From contig NC_088708.1 in the NCBI RefSeq assembly GCF_963576615.1, positions 31,069,191 through 31,133,190 on the forward strand: 64,000 bases of DNA. The letters are read 5' to 3'. This document shows, piece after piece, positions 37,101-48,880 of this stretch. The notes under the pieces are model-generated. The model searched no databases and was not told where the DNA came from. It was given only the letters and a program-made list of their open reading frames with translations. The position numbers and the translations under genes are program-made. Position 1 is the first letter of the stretch, and each line of letters starts with the position of its first letter. The stretch is from Watersipora subatra (taxonomy: Eukaryota; Bryozoa; Gymnolaemata; Cheilostomatida; Watersiporidae).

Positions 37101-40100
37101 CTACTATAATACATATTATTTACTATTAAAGTGCACCCTCAGCATAAAATTTTGACTTGTTCCAGAGTTGGTATCAAATGGTGAAAAAATCGTATGTATT
37201 GGTATAGAAACCATAGAAATTGTATAATGCAAACATCCCCTGGTAAAAATCCTCAAAATTTTATGTAAGTGCTGTACATATTAAACATTAGTAACAAAAT
37301 AGTATATTAACCTTGATAACTATAGTTATTTACAGTAACTTTATTATATTTAGTGAATTTATTGGTTATGATCTGCATTAAAATGTAATGTTACAATGTG
37401 CTATGAGCAGCACTTCAAGACAGACGTATGTCTAAAAAAAACTTTGAATTCACTTCAAATAAGTTTAGCTTACTTAACACACACCCGCACACACTTAAAG
37501 CTAAGTTGTAGCTTGTATTTTTTTAACTATATTACTGATTTTCAACTATTTTTACTCAATTCAGTTTTTGTCTTCGCTTTCACTATAACCTTTAACGAAC
37601 CTGTTTAAAACATTTTTCAACCTAAGCCGGCAAGTAAACCCAAACGATGCTGTTTTCGTAATAAAATGGATTTTTGTAAGTTAATGGAAGTTGTCTGACT
37701 ACTAAACATTCTGTATGAAGGGATCGTAACTCCAACTTTGCTACTGGTTTTAAATGGAAAATATTCATGTTTTACACACAAAAATTGCTGAACTGAGAGA
37801 AATCAGACATCATGTACCTTTCAAGCGTTGTAAAAATATTTTCGGCGAACAGCATTTCGGTGTTTTTGTTATTTTACCGTATGTAATAAGTCCACCAGCT
37901 GCCAATTTTGAACTTGGGCAAAAATTTTGTTGAATTCGTATAGTGAAAGATTCGTATGGTGAGGTGAAAAAAATCTATCGGGGTAATCGACTAATCGTAT
38001 CCTGAAAGTGCGCGGTATATGTTATTATAGTTTTGTGCTGGAGTTTTGCATTCAGACTCGACTCACAGATCTGAGAGAAAGAAACTTCCAACAGAGGTGG
38101 TTAAGTGATATTACACTAAATGCTATCCAAGGCAACTTGAATTATGTTCATATTAACAAAATAACATGTATGCATATTTTAATCAAATGAATAATGACAT
38201 CAAGCGTATATCATGAAGCAATAACAAAACATGAAAAGCTAATCTCTAAATTTTCAACTCGTCCACTTAAAATGTTTTTCATTTGATGTGTGCCAGACAT
38301 AAACGTGGAATAAAGTTTCATTTAAAAAAATGCAGGTTATGCTCATGTGATATCTTTTTCAATTTGGATGAATATGTATGTCTTGTTAATGACAAAAATA
38401 TGAATAGAAACCGTGTCAACAATGATAACAGGAAAAGAATAAGCAACTTTTAAGTCTAACAGAATGCATGCATAATCAACTGCAAGCCTAACTCAGGTTA
38501 AGAAATTCAAATAGATCAATTATATATATTGAATATATTATCACAATGTTCACAATAAATATTGTGAACTTTTTGAACAGTGATAACACATTCTAATCCT
38601 TGACAGTTGCCTTTACATAAGATTTGAGTCCTACCGAGCTATCAATAATCTCTTTGAGCTTATTCAGATCCTCCAGAGCCGCATCCCAATTCTGCATGAG
38701 AATCTCAGCTGCTAGTTTCCCCCACAATGCATTATATGCTAGCTTGTCATCATTGGCTGCCTGCGGAAAAATATAAATATGCAAGAATGCAATTCATTAG
38801 TACAAATGATAAAATTATCCAACAATGAGATAATAATAACTACTGTTTTCTCGGTTACAGTGCGTTACCCTTACCCTTTTGCAGTGCGTTACCTGCACCT
38901 TTTTGCTTCCAGAGTGAAACACCCTTTTTGTTCTGCTGGCAGTTCAAACAGCAGAGGGTTATTTGCTTTCATTTCTTATTAGCGCAGACAAAGAAAATAA
39001 GTTTAAAACAAGTCAGGACTGCATAATAATAATAAATACAGTGTTTAATTCGTTCAACAGCTCAAAAATCTATTGATAATCGATCTGGTAATTGCGGATA
39101 GCATTTAAAATGCAATACGAAATACTTTATAAAAATAAATTATGAAACTAAATTATATGGAAACAAAGAAAGTGATAATGAATAAGAGGTGGTTATTGTC
39201 AGCTTTATGTTACAGACAGGCGAACTGAAGTGCAGTCTTAGAAATAGAGGAGACAGAAGGTGCTTAGGTAGAGGCCACAATAGTAATATGGAGCTGGACA
39301 CACTTAGAAATGAAATCTTTTAATTCTAAGCTTGTATATAACTCAGTTTTGATATTTTTCATTGCTACTAACACTCGCACTGGTCTTCATGATTTGAAAA
39401 CTAAAAAGAAAGGTAAGAGACGCTGTTTAACATTAGTCAAGCAACACAATTCATACACACACACATCCAAATATTACATTGTATGGTGATCTAATAATAA
39501 GTTGAGTGTTTCCACTTAGTTTTTTGACAATAAATACATTAAAGGAATTTTCAAAGTGCCAAACTAGAGGCTTTAGTGATGAAAGCTTGGAATTTTGAAG
39601 TCTCGTTGAAAATCACAAAAACCGCTATCATTAATATAAACTATCTTTGTTGCGATTGATTTAAGAAAACTTTGAGAGTTAAAAAAGCTGACCCTCAAAA
39701 GCAATTTATTCGTCAATACCTTTATTTATCACCACAGAGATCAGTAGTTTTTTTAATTTTTCTTATTAAAATCAGACTGATGCCAATTTAACAAATACTA
39801 TCAGACAAGCGAGGAAAAGGGAGGCACATACCACAACTCTAACAAAGTAGAGATATTCTGCAGCTCCTGTGTAGTTGCCACACTCGTACTGGAACTTGGC
39901 ATATTGATACAATGTCTGCAAGCTTTCTGTCGTAAACTACAATTGACAAATTGCTAAAGGAGTTAGGTTGGAGCATTGTGAATACTGTTCAAGTAAAACA
40001 ACCATGAACCTAAGTCTTTCTGCGTGTATCTTTTATTAATATTATTTCTCGACCGACTAAAAGAAATTCAAAAAGTTCAGTGATCATTAGTATAAACCGA

Positions 40101-40910
40101 AATTTGGAACATAAACCAGTTTGGATGGTGATTTGAGCTGATAAAACCATAATAACAGACCAAATATAATAGCCATTTTCATCCGCATAAAAAACTAACA
40201 AGGTGCAAGTATAGCTACTGGTTCGCACATTGTGCTCTTTGGAGAGAGTATCAAACAACTGCCGACCATCCTTTGACTGCTGTATGAGTTCTACTACTTC
40301 TGGCAGCTCCATTATCTTTACAATTGGCTCCGTCATGTCTTCTCTCATCCTCAGCTCTTGTACGACTTCTCGACGCTTGTTAGTGAAAACTACATAGAGA
40401 CAACAGTACAGCTTGACAAAGGTTTAAATATTTTAAGTTTCAAACAGACATTTATAACGAAAAAAACTTGCACAAGCTTTTTGTGAACTAAGAGGCATTA
40501 CATTCTGGCGCTTCATCCGTGTCTGGATGGAGTCTCATATATACTTCTTTGGCAAAGTCAACCATGTTAGTATTACTGAGCAGATCAATCTTTCCTTGCA
40601 TGATGTCCTCTGGGGCATAAATCTGCAATTATTAAGTTACCATGCCATTAGAAGTCACCTGTCGCTGAACTTAAGGGCGAAACAATGAATTAATGTTTCT
40701 TAAGAAAAAAAAACGGAACGAGTGTCAGGTAAAGAAAACAAAAACATATACCTACTGCACGACCTCCTCTAAGTTTAACTTTCCAAGGCTTATTAACATT
40801 TACAGTAAGTATAACCTTACATCTTTTTCAGACAGGAACTCCAACAATGGAAAGACTAAATGTCGATCCAAATACTGTCCCATTGTGGAAGTCAAATCCC
40901 ATTCAGCCAT
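28197..40910 (-). CDS. EIF3E: Eukaryotic translation initiation factor 3 subunit E (spliced, complete)
   Basis: PCI-domain subunit (Int-6) of the eIF3 complex, which loads mRNA on the 40S ribosome. Twelve exons, minus: 40910-40821, 40622-40502, 40389-40229, 39936-39832, 38760-38635, 36399-36263, 36069-35952, 34950-34849, 33946-33837, 31207-31105, 30871-30737, 28217-28197. All joins keep phase; 442 residues against 445 in human. Diagnostic stretches are [16 protein letters not shown] (N terminus), [78 protein letters not shown] and [14 protein letters not shown] (PCI winged helix and end). The last exon codes only WAGQDF and stop, matching the short conserved C-terminal exon. The weak donor at 40229 (AAT|GTGCG) is the least standard site. 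The gene is intron-heavy; several introns hold repeats. Confidence 0.97.
28258..28434. repeat. 40-bp minisatellite just upstream of the last EIF3E exon
   Basis: Units of TCAATTCATAAAGGGTCTGG plus TCAACAACCAATTGCTCCGG start at 28261, 28301, 28341, 28381 and (partial) 28421. On the gene strand it ends about 40 bases before the acceptor at 28218, in the branch-point zone. Confidence 0.9.
29245..30290. repeat. 48-bp minisatellite, about 21 units, in the last EIF3E intron
   Basis: Unit starts AAGGACCCCTGTACATGTTC and continues TTACCAGGACAGATGGGCATTGCAAACT with few variants. Because 48 is a multiple of three, both strands give long open frames (371 codons minus, 110 plus); these are artefacts. On the gene strand each unit contains CCTG|GTAAGA, a good 5' splice site match, followed 10 bases later by TGTACAG|G. 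Confidence 0.95.
31904..32912. mobile_element. PIF/Harbinger-like MITE, about 1 kb, in an EIF3E intron
   Basis: Ends AGGCGTGGTCACACGAGC and, inverted, AGGGGTGGTCACACGAGC, flanked by TTA on both sides (31901-31903, 32913-32915). TTA duplications are characteristic of PIF/Harbinger. Subterminal inverted stretches (ACCGAACCGA / TTCGGTTCGA) extend the similarity. No transposase seen; hosts a nested element. Confidence 0.8.
32031..32205. mobile_element. 175-bp MITE nested in the Harbinger-like element
   Basis: Starts TACCTGCCAACTCTCACGCA, ends GCGTTGGCAGGTCTG; the ten bases TATAGAGACA occur directly before and after. Internal TCTCACGCATTG motifs are also inverted. The 10-bp duplication would fit a Mutator-like or similar family, but the family is not certain. 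Confidence 0.75.
33480..33845. repeat. About 27-bp minisatellite copied from an EIF3E 5' splice site
   Basis: Units GATGTTACTCTATACACACA plus GTATCT repeat about 13 times. On the gene strand each reads AACATCAG followed by (A/G)TACT. The exon ending at 33837 ends GCATCAG|GTACTATATG, and the first unit begins there. Three further units keep CAG|GTAC (plus-strand GTACCTG at 33534, 33560 and 33756); most others read CAGATAC and have lost GT. Confidence 0.85.
34330..34455. repeat. 35-bp minisatellite, about three units
   Basis: TGCTGACAACAATAAACAGA plus ATAATAATGTCTGAT in tandem within an EIF3E intron. Confidence 0.85.
34975..35725. mobile_element. Possible degenerate DNA element in an EIF3E intron
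   Basis: GAGCTCGTATGTCAATTTAC near the left and GCACTCGTATGTCAAGGTAT near the right look like related end motifs. The part at 35390-35570 is similar to 37490-37670 in a neighbouring intron (shared ACTATAACTTTTAGCCGACC-like stretch). No target duplication established. Confidence 0.35.
36400..38634. other. EIF3E intron between exons 5 and 6
   Basis: AT-rich. Apart from the diverged repeat near 37490-37670 I see no gene, RNA or clear element. Confidence 0.4.
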
Positions 40911-41312
40911 GTTGCTCGCCGTTGCTCGCTCGTGTCAGCGGTTAAATGTCAAGGTCATCCCTTTTTGACGAATTAAATGTCTAAGGTTAACGGCAACCCT
41001 TTGCGCAGTAATCAACATAAAAGACGGTCGGTATTCGATTCAAGCTATGATCACATCTGTTCTAACGCAGGCTACACTGTTGACCTTAATCGTTAGTTAA
41101 TTTTGTAGAAGCCGAGTTTCTTCTCACTTCAGGCTTATCAGGAAGGAACACTTCAATTAAATTTATGTAGCAGCACATATTAAGTTGATTATGCTTTTTT
41201 TATAACATTTGCTACTGCAGATTCAACGACTCTTAATATTCAACGTAAAGTTTTCCCATTCCAGCATTTGAGTTTGTCATGCGATTGAGTGCGAAGAGCT
41301 ATTGAATGAACG
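40911..41312. promoter_or_regulatory. Divergent EIF3E / CERT promoter region with a candidate CERT 5' UTR exon
   Basis: EIF3E starts at 40910 on the minus strand and CERT runs on the plus strand. A consensus donor GAACG|GTAAGTT at 41312/41313 and the acceptor CTTTTCAG|CAACC at 43451/43452 would make a non-coding first exon of CERT ending at 41312. That leaves about 400 bases between the start of EIF3E and this exon. No TATA box stands out. The assignment is inferred from arrangement and splice signals only. Confidence 0.4.
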
Positions 41313-42670
41313 GTAAGTTCATACATAACTTTTCTATTTCATGTTTCGTTAATACATGTATTTGACTGTTTTCGGGCATTGCAAAAACTTCGTTATATAA
41401 ATATTTTTTAATGATGATAACGGTATGATTATTTCGCCCACGATCAAGTCACGTACAAAATTCTTGCGAATCACCGTGTTTTAATTACTTGCTGAGCTGT
41501 GTCCACTTTCACTACTAATGCTGTAACACGCTCTTTTACCATTGTTAGATTAGTATTTGTGTTTCAAGCTCGATGTACGTAGCATAAGTTAATAGAATAG
41601 ATGTTAGGCGCGTCATCCTATTGTTAAGTCGATTTGCTTTTGACTCTGACAGCGAGATCGTGATAACCAATCCTAATCGTGTTCTTGTTATGGTTATTTG
41701 CAGTTAATGCTTTTTAAGTCGCAGGCAGCATATCTGAGTTGTGTTGTTTGAGTCACTTTAAATCACACAACAATGTCTTAATTACATAGAACCAGTAGTG
41801 TCTTTGATGGACATATCATTTATACGCCAACAACTTCTTTATGTTAATATTTAAAGCATTTCAAAGTTGAGGCATATTTCAAGCTCCCGCATTAAAAAAA
41901 TGTTTGTATAAACTAGAAGATTTTGCGACATACAACAAATTGATCTCACGCGCTATGATTTGCATACTTTGTAAGTCACTAGTACATAGGCCTACATCAT
42001 AAGTGCCACATTTAAACTGTACTATTAATAATACATACTTTTGGTGTTGTGTAAAACATGGGTAACTGATAATATGCTACATAGCTTAATTTGTCATGAA
42101 GTATATATAAGAATTTTCTACAATGAACTTTCAGTACATACTGGAGGCGAGGTTCAAATGCTGGGAAAAAGTTAACTCATGTTGATGTTAATTTAAACGC
42201 TTTGCTAGTTGCTATCAGATTAGTCTGTTAGACTATTAAGTTGTTTGCTTTTGTTATAGCTACTTTATTAGTTCAAAGGAGAAGTGACAGTGTGTAATCC
42301 TGCCCTTTTGGCCATATCGGTTACAGGATAGACAACTCCATTCAAATAGGGAGTATTTGTTTTGTAAAATAATTTTTTGTTTAATACAAAAATTTTCCGA
42401 TGTTGCTAACAAACAAATATTTTTTGCTATATCACTCATGCTTAGAGCATGGCTATGCCGAATACTTTTACTCATTTGATAAATGGAAGCATGGCATTGC
42501 ATCACCGATATTTTATTCAAAGGTTTTTAATATTATGATTCAAGTTAATCAAGTGCTAGAAAAAGATTTTACATTTGATATAATAGCAGGGAGCTTTGTT
42601 ATTCATTGTTAATTCCTATAACTGTTCTGCCGAGTAATTTAAGTTTATTGCATGCCGGTTTTTATCCATA
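41313..42670. other. Putative CERT 5' intron, no feature seen
   Basis: AT-rich sequence with only short open frames; nothing recognised. Confidence 0.4.
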
Positions 42671-42674
42671 CGAG

Positions 42675-43150
42675 TAATATTATAGTATATTGTAGTATAG
42701 TAATGTTATATTGTAATATAGTAATATTATTTTGTAATATAGTAATATTATATTGTAATATAGTAATATTATTTTGTAATATTATTTTGTAATATAGTAA
42801 TATTATTTTTTAATATAATAATGTTATATTGTAATATAGTAATATTATATTGTAATATAGTAATATTATATTGTAATATAGTAATATTATATTGTAATAT
42901 AGTAATGTTATATTGTAATATAGTAATGTTATATTGTAATATAGTAATGTTATATAGTAATATTATTTTGTAATATAGTAATGTTATATTGTAATATAGT
43001 AATATTATATTGTAATATAGTAATATTATTTTGTAATATAGTAATATTATATTGTAATATAGTAATATTATTTTGTAATATAGTAATGTTATATTGTAAT
43101 ATAGTAATATTATTTTGTAATATAGTAATATTATATTGTAATATAGTAAT
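42675..43150. repeat. AT-rich minisatellite of TATTGTAATATAGTAATAT
   Basis: About 25 units of 19-21 bases, with a few shortened ones. The palindromic nature (ATATTAC / GTAATAT) makes open frames appear on both strands; they are not genes. Lies about 300 bases upstream of the first coding CERT exon. Confidence 0.9.
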
Positions 43151-43499
43151 GTTTATGATCAACTCAAGAATACTATTCAAGAGGAGTAGCCATCACTTCA
43201 TCATGGCAGTATTAAGATGTTGTTAGCCAATTGTAGTAGATAGATAACGTGCAGAACTTTGGCAATATATGCTACTCTTATCTGCCTATCTGGTGTTGTA
43301 TCTCGGCTCTCATAAGTGTATACAAGCCAAAATGGCTAATCTTTAAGTTACTGGTAGTTACTGGTGGTGGGAAAATGCATTTTGCATAGTTCATCTCTAG
43401 GTTACTATGTTGGTTTTGTTTTGTTAAACATTTTTGGCTCCCACTTTTCAGCAACCTTCTCAGACGACACCTTACTCTTCATTCCTGGAATTAGTAATT

Positions 43500-46400
43500 A
43501 TGGCTAGCAAATCAAAGTTGGAGTCTCGTGAAGTGCCTGATGTTATCTGTGAGAAAAATAGCTTAACAGATACAGACGAGACAGATGAAGATGATGACTC
43601 CGTAGAGGATGGGCTGCCACAGCTTACTGGAACCCTCCACAAGTGGACCAACTATTTGCATGGCTGGCAAGAGCGTTACTTTGTGCTTAAGGAAGGAACA
43701 CTTACATATTTTAAATCACAGACTGATCGTTCATTTGGTTGTCGAGGAGCCGTCAGCTTGGCTCGAGCAATCATTACAGTGAGTATGGTTTTTGACTGCT
43801 GCTTATTAAGGGGTTCCGTCGATTATTCAACACACACATTTTGTTTCTGACAACGACTCATTATAGAGTATGGGCGGATGTTGAAGATTCTGATGACTAA
43901 ATCATTTTAAAAAGAAAACATGACTTTTACTGATTTAAGTAAATGGCTACGCGGTACAATTAAGAGTGCACAACTTATACTTGAGATGGTGAAATACGCA
44001 GTCTTCAAGCCAGCTAGTGGACTCTGCATTCTATAAGGAATCTTTTTCGCATTTCATCTTCATTTACTAGTTTCCATACAGCGATGGTGTAGCGACACCT
44101 GAGTGCACCAGCGCAGCAGCGCTATGCTGGGATGACCAGCAGATTATGCTTCTATGGGGAGCTATAGTGGAATGATGGTTGCGGTACACCTTGTGACAAG
44201 GTCCTTTAAGCATACATAGGTGCGACTCTGTTAGTCACATCGCACAGGTATTTCGCTTTCAAACAGCGAAACTGAATCATGACAGAATTAAAGCGACGCA
44301 GCCATTACCAGGATGGCATAGCAATGCCATATAGCGGTGTGTCACTACAATATAGCTCTATGGAAACTTACTATTTATGTACAACAGGTAGTTGCTATTT
44401 CTAATTCAGTTTTTGTAAATGTGCTTTAAAATTTATTTTATGAGAATTCATATAATGAAATAGTTTACAACTTGAATAAACAAGTAATAAACAAGTGAAA
44501 TATACAGATATTGTGACAGCTAGACATTTAGTTATGAAAGTTCACTTCAACTTTAAACAAGCAAACATACAGCTGCATAGATAATTACTAATGTCAACAA
44601 TGCTTTGCTAAGTGGTTGTCTATCACATGAGTAGGTATAAACGGTGTGATATTCCCATTTTGTTTTGCTTTATTATATCTACTTATTCCGCTGTGCTGTA
44701 ACATGTTTTGTATGTTATTGCTGTTGGATGTTTTTACTTGTACGTGATGATACATCGGCCTACTCTCTGATGAGGTGCAGCTGTTCCCAATTTATTTTCT
44801 CATAAGAAAGATTTGCTTGATTTTCTAGTGCCATCCTGTGGATGAGTGCAGATTTGACATCACGGTAAACGAGAATCTCTGGTATCTGCGAGCTGATTCC
44901 GCAGAGGACAGAGTCCGGTGGTTCAACAATATAGACCTACATAGAGTAAGTCTGCTTCTGATCTGTATTTCCTCGTGTTGATATGAGTATGCTACATACT
45001 CTAGGGCCATGCCTGAGGGGAACATGTGATAACAACTCTGCGCGGGCTCTTTGCATACGCAGACATACTCAGCCATGAAATTCTGAATCATGCGCTATCT
45101 GATTCATTGTTATTGACTAATTCCCTCACAAATCTATTGATCGCAAATCTATTGATCGTTTAAAATTGAGGTGCCATTATCTTGGGTTGGTGAGCGAGCG
45201 TGGGCGTAGAGATATTCTTGAATACATAAATGGCAAAAGACATTCTGGTGAATTTTTTTATGATGCTGCATGCTTTTTGCTGGTTGATTTTGCTAACAAA
45301 TTTGACTTACTTTTCACATATTAGCAGGCACAAGGTCAAACAACGTTCAGTCACTTTAATTATTCTGTCGAGAATCCACACAATGTATAAGACTCATTCA
45401 TATACGAACATTTTGCTTGGCCCAGGTTGACACATGTGCCAGTTATAGACGGCTTGCTCGCTTTTACATGCAGGCCTGTGGATGTAGCTTAAGGCTGGTC
45501 TACACTATATCTCCATATATCGGAGTTATCTTCTCAGCAATGGTTCGTCGACTGCGCGTGCCATAACCAATGGCATCGGCGAGGCAGCGATGATACGTTG
45601 GGAAAGTTTGCAGCTATCAAACTTTCCTGATAGTTCGTCGAGCATCCACGACAGCCTGTACAAGGTGCACCACTTAGCGATGATGATTGCCCGTCATGGA
45701 TTGCTCGATCCATATTTTTTTCATGACAGTTTCTGCGGGACTAGTATTTCATCGTTTCTATGATCGCATCTACGATCACCGAAGTATTGTTTGATTAACA
45801 CCGGCATACGGCCTTATGGTGTGAACCAGCCTTTTGAGCTGAGGAATTACCTAACGAGATCGATGGTTCAATATAATAGTTAAAGTATGTCACTAACTTT
45901 TCTGAGCATAGGTCTGTCTGAAGTTCATACTTTTCTAGCGGCTCGAATTTGATCTTTTGTTGTTTGATGCATTCTTTTATTAGATTGTGATTGGTCAATT
46001 AATTCTTGCATCACTTGTATTGCTGCATTGTTCACATATCAGTTGTATTGTTGCATTGTTCACATACTGGTTGTATTGCTGCACTACATCATTGCATAGT
46101 TCAAATGATGCAATTGGGCATTTATTGGTCATTGTATTGTAGCAAGCAGAGTCGGGGTATGGCAGCATGAACAGTTTAAGAAGACAAGGATCTCTCATCT
46201 CCATCACCTCTGCTAACAGCATTTCTACCTCGACGTCTTCCTTTAAGGTTGGCTATTTGACAGCGCTTAAACCAAGCTTTTGTATTCTCATATTTCCCTG
46301 CCTAACATTTCGAGTTTCCCTCGGTCCTTTTGCTCTCTTGTTGCCCTGTCTGTCTGCCATTTCGGCCACTGTAAATCCGTGTATCCAAATCTCAGTTCTC

Positions 46401-48814
46401 AAACCTAACCTATGGGATGGGATGTTAGCAAAATGTCTGTGGCTGATTTTAGAGGGGGCGGGGCCTGCCTGAAAAGCTGGCAGAAATGGAAACATTTCGG
46501 GACATACTGTGCAGGCAAGTGGACACCCTACAGGGCTACTTTGATGCATGTACTCAGGCTCTCTCTGTACTGAACAAAAACTCTACAAGTGTACATGACC
46601 GTAAGTCACTATAAGTGCTTATTTGCCGTCATTTACAATTTGTTATGGTTTCTTTTGTAAGATACTCGAAATGACCATTTCTTATTTCCGAAGCACACGT
46701 TGTATAAAGCTGGTAGTTAAGTGGCGATGCACTACCCTGTCTTTTGTCTCTGGTGTCATTAACTTCCTTCTATAATCTAGGCCTTGCTGGTTTCAACTAT
46801 CTCTGTCAGTATCATCATACATCCATACAGACAGGAAGTCCACGTAAAGGAATGAATTCAAGCAACACCCACTGGGTCTGAATGGCCTGAATAGGTGAAG
46901 CTTTAACAAGTGCTCCACCTTCTATACCTGTCATATCTACATCTATTATCTCTCATGTGATTGCTCACCAACACACAAAAGTCAATGGTCGCGTGTACTC
47001 AAAATTAGATAGCACGCATTCTGCCCATGCTCTCCTATTTCAAGCCATATCTGTCTGACTCATGACCCCATTCTAAATTGTTTGACCTTTGTCACTTGGT
47101 CACCCTGACGCATCGCAGAACTTGACCACTTGGTCACACTCGCAGATAGTAGAGTTTTTCAATGTATGTACAGGTGCCTTTTGGGCGGTGAGTAGCTGTT
47201 TGTAATCAGTTTAAGATTAGTGAGTTCGGTAGAGGTTGTATGCATTGGCTCTCCTTGGCCCCTCTTCTGCCCCTCTTCTGCAAGAGTACCATTCAGAATA
47301 GATTTGATCTTACTATTGCCTGCATTGCCATGAAACCTGTTCGGTGCCATAAGTTCACATGTATGCATAGACAATTGGTTTTTCTCGAAACCTGTCAACC
47401 AAATAATCGGTTGTTATATATTGGTCTGTTGGATTGGTGAACTAGTTTGCACGCTTGAGTACGCTCGAGTGCGTCTCAGACTAAGTCGTAGTAACATCTA
47501 TTGACATTTGATGAATTCTAGATTGTTCTACAGCAGTCAAGGATGAACAACATGTAATTAAATTTTACAGCGAAGCTGGTTTGTAGATCAGAGGTCTTTG
47601 GACAGACTGATTACTTGATTGGTTTTAACCACAAGCGTTAGTCTGACTCACAAACCTATGTAATCGTCTGCAGTAATAAGAGTCACCACAAGGAAGTTCC
47701 CCGCTAACACCTTTACTTCCTTTACTACTAAAGGTCTTGTTTCTTTTGTAAAAAGTTCACTGAACTAACAGTTAATATTGGCGCTAAGACTGGTATAACA
47801 TACACTGTATTAGGTAGATTCCGGACTCGTTCTGCAAGTGTGTCAGCGCGTGCATGCTTTACGTGTGTTCATGTCTGCACACTCGTGTATGGCGTGCATG
47901 TGTTCATGTCTGCACACTCGTGTATGGCGTGCGTGTGTTCATGTCTGCACACTCGTGTATGGCGTGCGTGTGTTCATGTCTGCACACTCGTGTATGACGT
48001 TCGTGTGTTCATGTCTGCACACTCGTGTATGGCGTGCGTGTGTTCATGTCTGCACACTCGTGTATGGCGTGCGTGTGTTCATGTCTGCACACTCGTGTAT
48101 GGCGTGCGTGTGTTCATGTCTGCACACTCGTGTATGGCGTGCGTGTGTTCATGTCTGCACACTCGTGTATGCGCATGTAATTTTGAACTTTCTACATTCT
48201 CCTACTTTCTACGTTGCCTTTTCATTTGTATTAAGGGCACTACCCAATTGCAGTCAGTGACACTAGTTTTAGTCGATGTGTTTCTTATGACATGTTGTGT
48301 TTTTTCACATGCACTACTGAATGATAAGCTTTAATATTGTTAAATGCCAACGTGATAGTTCACCGTTTGCTCTTCCATGGCATGCTTAAACTATTCCTAC
48401 CATGAACAATCAAATGCGTAGAGCTACTGACAAGTATAGCTCAGCTAAAGTTGTTGAAAGTCTACACTGATAATGAATACGCGCACGCACGCGCACACAC
48501 ACATATAATATATATATTATATAAATAATATAATACATGTATATATGTAGCATGAGTATATATATATATATACTCATGCTACAGACAGTACTGTTTCAGT
48601 TTTTGAAGAATTATCAGTGTAGCTCAGAGCAAGCAAGGGAGACAAATCCCATTGCCAATCAGAGGTGACTTTCTGTCATGAAACAACTAAGTTGCCTCAC
48701 AGACTTTAAAAAAAGTCAATGTGCTGGCACCAGAGTGCTCAAATCACAAATGTGATGAGCTTTGCGCTGAGGCTAGTAGTGTCGCACCTTTCACAGAGTG
48801 CTCAACCAAACCGA

Positions 48815-48880
<66 letters not shown>

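Noticed and set aside
38615-38634. Later donor (TAT|GTAAAG) for EIF3E exon 5
   Set aside because: Would add six residues relative to the human protein; the donor TCG|GTAGGA gives matching length and sequence.
47838-48334. Overlapping 140- and 164-codon open frames rich in Cys and His
   Set aside because: 35-bp tandem repeat read in different frames; no known zinc-binding spacing beyond the repeat.
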